From assembly GCA_020310875.1 (NCBI GenBank), contig CM035416.1, positions 78,683,778 to 78,747,777 of the forward strand: a stretch of DNA of 64,000 nucleotides, read 5' to 3'. Each line of letters starts with the position of its first letter. The first letter of the stretch is position 1. Made by a program: the position numbers and the translations under genes. The notes below the pieces were generated by a model. The model worked only from the letters and a program-made list of their open reading frames with translations, had not been told where the DNA came from and did no database searches. The stretch comes from Ceratopteris richardii (Eukaryota > Streptophyta > Polypodiopsida > Polypodiales > Pteridaceae). Of this stretch, positions 58,401 to 64,000 are shown in pieces.

Positions 58401-61400
58401 AGTGTACAGCTTCCTTGATGGGTTTTCGGGCTACAACCAAGTAGCCATAGCTCCAGAAGACCAGCATAAGACGGCTTTTGCCACAGAGTGGGGCATTTTT
58501 GCTTTTAGAGTAATGCCATTTGGGCTTACCAATGCACCAGCTACCTTCCAGAGGCTGATGTGCCATGTGTTTAAGGAGTTCCTGAGGAAGAGTTTAGAAG
58601 TCTATGTTGATGATCTTTGTGCTCATTCCAACATTAGACAAACCCATATCCCTGAACTCAGACAAATCTTTGACAAATGTAGAGAATATCAAGTCTGCCT
58701 GAACCCAGAAAAGTGCGTTTTTATGGTCAGGCAAGGCAAGATTCTAGGACACATAGTGTCAAAGAATGGCATATCTACAGACGAAGAAAAAGTGAGAGCC
58801 ATAGCAGAGCTACCAAGGCCAAAGAATGTCAAGGAAGTACAAGCCTTCATGGGGCATTGTGGGTATTACCGACGTTTCATCCACATGTATGCTGTCATCG
58901 CAAAGCCCATGTACGGACTCTTGACTAACTTTGAGTGGACTGATGAATGTGAGAATTCCTTCCAGGAGCTTAAACGAAGATTGTGTTCAGCACCAATCTT
59001 GACCACACCAGATTGGAATAAGCCATTCCATGTTCATGTTGATGCATCCAATTATGCTATTGGATGTGTGCTCGCACAACCTACTGGTGAAGGTAATATG
59101 GATCTTCCAATTGCCTATGCCAGTAGACAATTGAATGCGGCTGAACGGAATTACACCACCACAGAGCGAGAAGGATTAGGCATGGTGTATGCAGTTAAGA
59201 AATTTAGACACTATTTGCTTGCAAACAAGTTTAAATTTTTTACTGATCATCAGGCATTGTTATATCTTGTAAACAAGCCATGCAATACAGGAAGATTAGT
59301 AAGATGGTTTCTCTTGCTAATGGAATATGATTTTGAGGTTGTGGTAAGAAAAGGGAGGACTCATTTGAGAGCTGATCATCTCTCTAGGCTCACATCGGGA
59401 GAAGCCCCACAAGGAGTGTCAGATGACCTTTCTGATGCTTACTTGTTTAATTTGGAAGTTGTACCGCAGTGGGCTAAGCCATTGGTACCAGTATTGACAT
59501 ACGGGCCTAACCATCCAGTGGTAAACACACGGAATAGAGAGATAGTAAAAGCCCAAAAGTACCATATCATGGCAGGCAGCATGTACAAGCACACAGATCA
59601 AGGGATCTTGGCTTGTTGCGTAGAAGAGGATGAGTACGCTAAATGGTTGCAATTAGCACATGTAGGTGCGTTAGAGCAACACCATTCAAAGCAACGAACG
59701 TTGCAGACTCTAAAGAGATTCGGAGTGCATTGGCCAACTATGGAAGCGGATGTCCAAAAGTTGTGCAAGGAATGCCCAATCTGTTGCACTAAACCACCTG
59801 TGGAACATGCCACTCTCTATCAAGTATCCATTGTGCCAGATTGGAGTGAACCTCTAGTATCATTCTTGAGGACAAACACATTCCCTCCAGACATGACTCT
59901 AGCTAGAAAAAGGAGTTTGGAACAAGAAGCCCAGGATTATTCACTCGTTGGTGATAATCTATACAAGCGCGGTAAGGATGGTTACCTGAGACTGTGTGTC
60001 CATGAAAGTGAGTATCTTAAGATCTTAGAAACTGCTCACCAAGGTGTAGCAGGAGGACACTTTGGACCGGATCGGGTGATCAAGGCAATCCTATTTGCGG
60101 GCTTTTGGTGGCCTACCCTTCACATGGATGCACATACCTATGTGAAACGGTGTGATGTCTGTCAAAGGACTCAGTATCCTATACGCAAAGATGAGATGCC
60201 ACTGAAACCTATGATGGGTGGACGTGCATTCTCTAAGTGGGGAATAGACTTCGTAGGTCCTATTAATCCCCCAGCTAAGGGTTCCCATGCGGAATACATC
60301 ATTGTTGCGATAGATTATCTCACCAAGTGGGTAGAGGTAAAGGCTACGACAAAGAACGATGCTCAAACAACTGCCAAATTCTTGTTTGAGAATGTATTCA
60401 CGAGATACGGGCTACCTATAGAGCTTGTAAGTGATAGAGGAACTCATTTCTTAAATGAAGTGATTGAAAATCTACTCCAAGAATTCTTGGTAATACACAA
60501 GAAGTCTGCCCCTTATCACCCTCAAGCTAATGGGCAAGCTGAGAGCACTAATAAGATCTTATGCAATGTACTGACAAAATTAGTGAACACTAAACGCTCT
60601 GATTGGGACAAACAGCTACACCATGCTGTTTGGGCATATCGAGTTGCCTACAAAACGGTACTCCAAGCCACCCCCTTTCAGATGGTATTTGGCCAAAACG
60701 CTGTGCTACCCTTGGACTTCCTGATTCCTACATTGAGAGTAGCACAAGAGCACGAATGGACAGGTCATGAGCTCTCCTCTAGAATTTTTGACCTTGAACG
60801 ATTAGGAGAAACAAGACTGAGAGCTGCTGCAGGCATATATGTTGCCAAGAAAAGACAGAAGGCATACTTCGATGCCCATGTGAAGGATAAAGGCTTGAAA
60901 GCCGGAGATCTAGTTTTAGTCTATACACTGAAACAACATGCGAGGAAGCTAGAAAAGAGAGGCTACGGACCTATGATTATCAATAGGATCTCCACGAGTG
61001 GAGCAGTACAATTAGCCACATTAGAGGGCGATGTTCTCCCTAACTATATTAGCGGATGCAGAGTCAAGTTGTATCAGGAACCCCTCACGGAGGAAATGCT
61101 CAGCCGACTCAACACTGCTAAGAAACGCAAAGAGGAAGAGAAGCGAATTAGAGAAGAAGCTCAAGCAGAAGCTTTAGAACGCATCAGAAGGATGAAATTA
61201 CGAAAGCAAGGTAGAGAGCAGCCTAGGACAAATGACTATGCAGATCAAGGATATCATATGGCAATGTGTGAAGTCGCCGGAACCAGCTCACCTAGGATAA
61301 CTGATCGACGTCCTTTTGTAACCCTAGATATAGGACAAGGGAAAAGTGCAAGGACTGTAAGAGCCTTGATTGACTCAGGTGCAGCCACTAGTGCTGTTAG

Positions 61401-62421
61401 AGTGTCTTACTGTCAAGAGTTACAGTTAACTGTCAATCCTGTGGAAGCATATCTCATAGGATTGGGAGGCGTGGAAACCCCTTGTATGGGCGAGGTGGAA
61501 CTTCCCCTCTACATTCATGATGAGGCAATGACAGTTAAAGTACTAGTGTGTCAAGATGAGGATCTCACTGAACCTCTTGTCTTGGGTCAAGACTGGATCT
61601 ATGACCAAGCAGTCAACTTAAACCTAAGAAGTGGACTTCTTCAGGTATGGGTCAACCATAGTCGAATTACAGTAGAGTTGGATAATGGAGCACTCAAGAA
61701 ACTAAAAAAGGCACAGACTCCTGGTCCCTCCAGGGATGCACATGAAGTTGACCATGCTGTTCTTGTCCAAAACTATGTGTTGCAGAGGAATGATATTCGC
61801 AAAAAAGGAGCCAGGGATGTAAAGGAATTCCCTTCTTTTCCAAAGGCCAGAAGGAGGCAACAACCAACGGTGGAGCAAAGGCAGAAGAAGCAGAGAACTA
61901 CCTATGCCGGACATCAAACGAACCTGCGTAGCAGAATGTCTCAACAAGTGAACCAAGTGTGGGTGCGAAAAGGCGAACACCAGGTTGCACCCACGCCAAC
62001 AGCACGGGCGAAGCCTCTTATTAATAACCATCAACACGTCACTAATAAGAGGTCTTCCGGAAATTCTTCTGCTAACGTGAAATCTATTTGGGTGCCCAAA
62101 AAGTCGATGAAGGCTAGCCCACAATCAAGACAAATTTGGGTGCCTAAGGCTTGTTTGCGGGCTCAAATAGCTACACCAAGAACACACCCTACACAGCATG
62201 ATCCATTCACTCGCACAGCCTACATCCACTCATTTTCAACACCAAGGCACATGAACACGAACAGAATCAGTTGTAAATGGGCCCCTAAAAGGCCTCAGGT
62301 TAAAGCTGACACACCTATAAAGCTCTCGAGAATCTCTACGGAACCACGAGTAAAACCCATCCACTGCATTTGGCAGCCCAAGACTTGTAACAAACCCCCT
62401 GACCCTATTGTAAATCCATGA
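55420..62421 (+). CDS. F pol polyprotein (2333 aa) with two proteases and two HHCC modules
   Basis: Residues counted from ATG 55420, though translation may come from gag. About 30-68 is a charged helix and 78-103 proline-rich. 214-270 are P-P-x-x-A-Y-x-P-P repeats absent in E. Protease 1 has D490-S-G and later ILGRPF. RT is at about 910-1095 with YVDD at 1062-1065. RNase H has D1208, E1249, D1276 and D1319. A first HHCC module spans about 1413-1455 (AHVGALEQHHSKQ ... CKECPIC). A second, canonical one spans about 1538-1581 (AHQGVAGGHFGPDR ... CDVCQR). The integrase core has D1610, D1672 and E1708 (DD35E), then the C-terminal domain. Protease-like domain 2 has D1985-S-G-A and LVLGQDW. The tail (about 2178-2325) has repeated W-x-P-K motifs. 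No stop interrupts it, so it may be functional. The second protease, extra HHCC module and tail are not part of a standard gypsy pol. Confidence 0.9.
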   Translation: MQVVTRAQALQQNQEASQEKGPEASETESVTKKRTRAWKDSRERMKRQWAKKISELEESIRETKARITELTAPTPSHITPPPPLPPPSNPPPPPPPHQIPPPPRVGSVLADPTPEDLNMMLKAYQARIQEGPTITDHEKCYPRAELELERTKICAKMVELAQTMFEASRLFNISSSAKTQLHFDGLLERIEKLIAQSEKEPAPQRKERARERISQPLQEAHVPPQEAYLPPQKSHEPPPKAYVPPQVTHIPSQGAYEPAWKSNRISNPLQEACAPAICGNEERANDRMSPPSQVAYVPNSTEPDTSSSMNRFAPDFLREIQEDKWDNESEVAPPFELVDDAHDQFPQDIPSIYGEHESTQSHERLDFESNSIQELPHFTGPWEAKSTCMRAPTVMVRNDDSVIPRNTEIVKNTKVQRDLTLEELPKDRPEARKYVASQVTEIAKPRSRVGPHRTVPEIPVDKIGDMCEGEEGNTYLPITYQEYTTKAILDSGAGVAIATTSLWKRWGKPALRPTRMKLQMADGHIERPLGLLEGITLTTCGVEFEHSFAICDFSKNHAYEMILGRPFMRQLQVVQDWGTNSLYLQHLGVTTKVNLKDYSHRDVPPIQWNPIHRAKDDTESVHSIESGSSWMHEDTHLWMCKVAVEEEKREKAREVGAKETHRSIQDPAYAPVLFPDEEFEPHGWAEILATMDVAINEEQWTPHCDEDGYDISVFSIEPIMGEAVLEECEPSPDAFEDASDSDLESIIMDPPFASDEEYFHEVEFQTQRHGELTNDVRLATHVSPKEEGKKRKKREASPEEEESLFEVPENFKKYEIDDRRVMIRMPKREAQSGEAYDNKETTKKIVVAIEEGEERCTYIGHDLTEEEEHELIALLREYRDVFAWSYKDLKGVDLDICSHTIPMTSDAKPSKQKPYTYNDNYAAKIKEEIDRLVEAGFIYEIEHTEWVSPIVVVPKKNGKLRVCINLKKVNAATIRDNYPLPITEHLLERVAGKEVYSFLDGFSGYNQVAIAPEDQHKTAFATEWGIFAFRVMPFGLTNAPATFQRLMCHVFKEFLRKSLEVYVDDLCAHSNIRQTHIPELRQIFDKCREYQVCLNPEKCVFMVRQGKILGHIVSKNGISTDEEKVRAIAELPRPKNVKEVQAFMGHCGYYRRFIHMYAVIAKPMYGLLTNFEWTDECENSFQELKRRLCSAPILTTPDWNKPFHVHVDASNYAIGCVLAQPTGEGNMDLPIAYASRQLNAAERNYTTTEREGLGMVYAVKKFRHYLLANKFKFFTDHQALLYLVNKPCNTGRLVRWFLLLMEYDFEVVVRKGRTHLRADHLSRLTSGEAPQGVSDDLSDAYLFNLEVVPQWAKPLVPVLTYGPNHPVVNTRNREIVKAQKYHIMAGSMYKHTDQGILACCVEEDEYAKWLQLAHVGALEQHHSKQRTLQTLKRFGVHWPTMEADVQKLCKECPICCTKPPVEHATLYQVSIVPDWSEPLVSFLRTNTFPPDMTLARKRSLEQEAQDYSLVGDNLYKRGKDGYLRLCVHESEYLKILETAHQGVAGGHFGPDRVIKAILFAGFWWPTLHMDAHTYVKRCDVCQRTQYPIRKDEMPLKPMMGGRAFSKWGIDFVGPINPPAKGSHAEYIIVAIDYLTKWVEVKATTKNDAQTTAKFLFENVFTRYGLPIELVSDRGTHFLNEVIENLLQEFLVIHKKSAPYHPQANGQAESTNKILCNVLTKLVNTKRSDWDKQLHHAVWAYRVAYKTVLQATPFQMVFGQNAVLPLDFLIPTLRVAQEHEWTGHELSSRIFDLERLGETRLRAAAGIYVAKKRQKAYFDAHVKDKGLKAGDLVLVYTLKQHARKLEKRGYGPMIINRISTSGAVQLATLEGDVLPNYISGCRVKLYQEPLTEEMLSRLNTAKKRKEEEKRIREEAQAEALERIRRMKLRKQGREQPRTNDYADQGYHMAMCEVAGTSSPRITDRRPFVTLDIGQGKSARTVRALIDSGAATSAVRVSYCQELQLTVNPVEAYLIGLGGVETPCMGEVELPLYIHDEAMTVKVLVCQDEDLTEPLVLGQDWIYDQAVNLNLRSGLLQVWVNHSRITVELDNGALKKLKKAQTPGPSRDAHEVDHAVLVQNYVLQRNDIRKKGARDVKEFPSFPKARRRQQPTVEQRQKKQRTTYAGHQTNLRSRMSQQVNQVWVRKGEHQVAPTPTARAKPLINNHQHVTNKRSSGNSSANVKSIWVPKKSMKASPQSRQIWVPKACLRAQIATPRTHPTQHDPFTRTAYIHSFSTPRHMNTNRISCKWAPKRPQVKADTPIKLSRISTEPRVKPIHCIWQPKTCNKPPDPIVNP

Positions 62422-62643
62422 CCACCTACTAACCGCTTCACTCTTAATTCACATCATTTCGCTTAGCTCTTAGGTCTACCTAACTCCTAACTACACACAC
62501 CAGCACCGAGCACTTATTAACTCCTAACCACTCCAGAACTTTAAGTTAATATTGTAACAAGGGACACCATGTCATTTTTGTGTCCATTGCAATGTTAACA
62601 TTTATTCATATATTCTCACAGAATCAGCTGCGACATTTTCAAC
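62422..62643 (+). promoter_or_regulatory. F pol-ORF3 spacer with splice-acceptor-like site
   Basis: A 222-bp non-coding gap. Near its end TTTATTCATATATTCTCACAG is pyrimidine-rich and ends in AG at 62620-62621, 22 bases before the ORF3 ATG. E has the matching acceptor at 42205. This supports expression of ORF3 from a spliced RNA. Confidence 0.5.
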
Positions 62644-64000
62644 ATGGCGGAGGCAGCAGGAACTAGCTCTCACACAGAAACAAACCCGCAAGTGGTGGAC
62701 TTGGACAGTTTACCCGTTTTGCCGGAGACAGTTGAAAGACCAGAAGAGTTGCAGGCCGTCAAAATCATACCTATTGCAGACCCTCCGCGTGGCCACACCA
62801 TGCCCGTGGGAAAGACTTCACATTGGTTTACCGAGGTAGCAGGACCTTTGGGGGAAGGAACGTATCTATGGGAATCAGAGTTGGACTACAATGGAAAGCA
62901 AGGCAGATACCATTTCTTTACAAGAGAATTTGAGAAGTTACAAAATGCGGAAGGTCTACGTCCGATATGGGAAAAAGCCGGATTGAGTGCCTATTTCAGT
63001 GCCCGACTCCCAAAACCTGACTTCATGCGATGCTACTATCTCATCAACACCTTGACTCCAAATCCGAACCCAAAAGGTGCAAGCTCATTTGTGATTCCAT
63101 CTCTGACAAAGGGGAATGAGCTCAAGAGGTTTAGGCTATCAAACAATTTGGTGAGAGAAGCTCTGGATATGCGCGGCATGCATATTCCTACAGAGAAGGA
63201 AACCCTAGTACCGGACTACATGAAGAATCGAAGTCTCACCAAACTCAAGGACATGGTATCCATGACGCCTAATATTGCAATACACCTTCGCATGTGCATG
63301 CAACACTTTGCTTTCCCGGCGCAGGATAGATTCACCATGCCGCACAAAAAGATTTGGTTTAGCCTGTATCTGGCAGAGACACAGAGCCTCACCATCAACC
63401 TACCCCACTGGATAATTGATCAGATACACTTAGCTCATAAACGCTGGCCGCGGAAACAGGTTTTATATGGTTGCTGCGCTCTGACAAGAATCATTTATAG
63501 GTGTTTGGCTTATGACATTCCAATCCAACGAGCCCTGATGTGGAATCGGGTAGAGCAGTTTCGAGGCAGGACATCCACTGGACCCCCTTCTAAGAAGATG
63601 AGAGGCACGGTCCAAGTCCCATGTGCTCAACCACGTGGAGCCACCCTAACACCAGACGTCACCCCGCCACCCCGAAGAGTGCGACCATTCACACTCCGAC
63701 TTCCAAGACGCAGCACGGATGGTTCCACCTTGATATTCCCTCCCATCCCAACGGATCTCGAATTTCCTAGTGGTGCACCTTTAGAAGAACTCACTAATGA
63801 AGACTTCGAACAACTATTACAAGATGTAGAGCTGGAGGCAGAAGAGGCACAACAAGCGGAGAATGTACAAATGCAGGCCACAACCTCCCAAGCACCTGTC
63901 ACACCTGTTGAAGTGGAGGAAGAAGAGGACGGAGATGAAGAACAGGAGGATGATGAGGAGGAGTATGATCAAGAGCAACAAGAGGAGCAACAAGAAGTGC
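62644..64000 (+). CDS. F ORF3, open at the window end (at least 452 aa)
   Basis: ATG at 62644 (MAEAAGTSSHTETNPQ) opens a frame with no stop to the last base. The N-terminal region (about residues 40-330) is conserved with E: HWFTEVAGPLGEGTYLWESE, RYHFFTREFEKLQN, ARLPKPDFMRCYYLINTL, NELKRFRLSNNLVREALDM, MCMQHFAFPAQDRF, KIWFSLYLAETQSL, YGCCALTRIIYRCLAYDIPI. A proline/arginine-rich segment follows, then a strongly acidic Glu/Asp/Gln-rich end at the window border (EVEEEEDGDEEQEDDEEEY). No signal peptide, membrane helix or catalytic motif was recognised, so it does not look like a classical envelope protein. By analogy with E the rest should contain proline-rich and coiled-coil parts. Function unknown. 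Confidence 0.85.
   Translation, partial: MAEAAGTSSHTETNPQVVDLDSLPVLPETVERPEELQAVKIIPIADPPRGHTMPVGKTSHWFTEVAGPLGEGTYLWESELDYNGKQGRYHFFTREFEKLQNAEGLRPIWEKAGLSAYFSARLPKPDFMRCYYLINTLTPNPNPKGASSFVIPSLTKGNELKRFRLSNNLVREALDMRGMHIPTEKETLVPDYMKNRSLTKLKDMVSMTPNIAIHLRMCMQHFAFPAQDRFTMPHKKIWFSLYLAETQSLTINLPHWIIDQIHLAHKRWPRKQVLYGCCALTRIIYRCLAYDIPIQRALMWNRVEQFRGRTSTGPPSKKMRGTVQVPCAQPRGATLTPDVTPPPRRVRPFTLRLPRRSTDGSTLIFPPIPTDLEFPSGAPLEELTNEDFEQLLQDVELEAEEAQQAENVQMQATTSQAPVTPVEVEEEEDGDEEQEDDEEEYDQEQQEEQQEV

Larger units (their letters stand above)
50504..64000 (+). mobile_element. Gypsy element F, 5' part, nearly intact coding capacity
   Basis: Begins with a 631-bp LTR and a tRNA-Asp-type primer site; leader, gag, pol and the start of ORF3 follow in one direction, and the window ends inside ORF3. 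Same family as E, though the first 100 bp or so of the LTR differ, so it is another subfamily. Gag and pol are open over 9.4 kb apart from one TAA. By analogy with E, about 3 kb of ORF3 and the 3' LTR should lie beyond 64000. The 5' flanking 5-mer is GTAAG (50499-50503), to be matched after the 3' LTR. Confidence 0.93.

Noticed and set aside
62644..64000. ORF3 as a retroviral envelope gene
   Set aside because: Position and likely splicing fit, but no signal peptide, transmembrane segment or fusion-type hydrophobic stretch is visible in F or E.

Overview
The window looks like gene-poor, repeat-dense nuclear DNA of a seed plant with a large genome. No host gene, tRNA, rRNA or CRISPR array could be supported. 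The evidence for a plant is plant-type Ty1/copia elements with initiator-Met tRNA primer sites (TGGTATCA...), very large Ty3/gypsy elements with a tRNA-Asp-type primer site (TGGCGCCGTTGCCGGGGA), and deep nesting. A gymnosperm would fit, but this is a guess.

Layout: 1-1363 is a foldback-type inverted repeat. 2651-7803 is a decayed minus-strand copia element (A1). 7804-19651 is a mosaic of broken pieces: a copia LTR with a pol end (A2), a gypsy gag fragment (G1), a copia INT-RT-RNase H fragment (A3), a decayed gypsy element of another lineage (H), and a plus-strand gypsy gag remnant (I). From 19652 to 49844 lies one plus-strand copia element (B), opened by four later insertions. Minus-strand copia C (20078-28287, target duplication TCATT) sits in its 5' LTR. 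Copia derivative D (21968-25924, target duplication CATGC) sits inside C. Gypsy element E (32203-47148, target duplication AGGAC) and a probable solo LTR J (47187-48188) sit in the reverse transcriptase of B. Without the insertions B is about 6.0 kb. From 50504 to the window end is the 5' part of a younger gypsy element F, of the same family as E.

The E/F family is the most interesting content. In F, gag (818 codons) and pol (2333 codons) are open, in the same frame, and divided by one TAA. Pol reads: proline-rich linker, aspartic protease 1, reverse transcriptase, RNase H, an extra HHCC zinc-binding module, a second canonical HHCC module, a DD35E integrase core, then a second aspartic-protease-like domain (DSGA) and a tail of W-x-P-K motifs. 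Downstream is a further large ORF (ORF3), unrecognised and still open at the window end in F. The decayed copy in E shows that it runs for about 4.3 kb up to the polypurine tract, with proline-rich and coiled-coil sections. Both elements have a splice-donor-like site just after the primer site and a splice-acceptor-like site just before ORF3, suggesting a spliced subgenomic mRNA. Both also have a palindrome-based minisatellite in the 5' leader, with a different unit in each.

E is a broken member: it has lost RNase H and both HHCC modules, and its protease-1 and RT active-site motifs are altered, while protease 2 and the integrase core still look intact. D has lost integrase and most of RT and carries an unusual Asp/His-rich repeat segment. 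All domain names come from motif reading; no database search was run.
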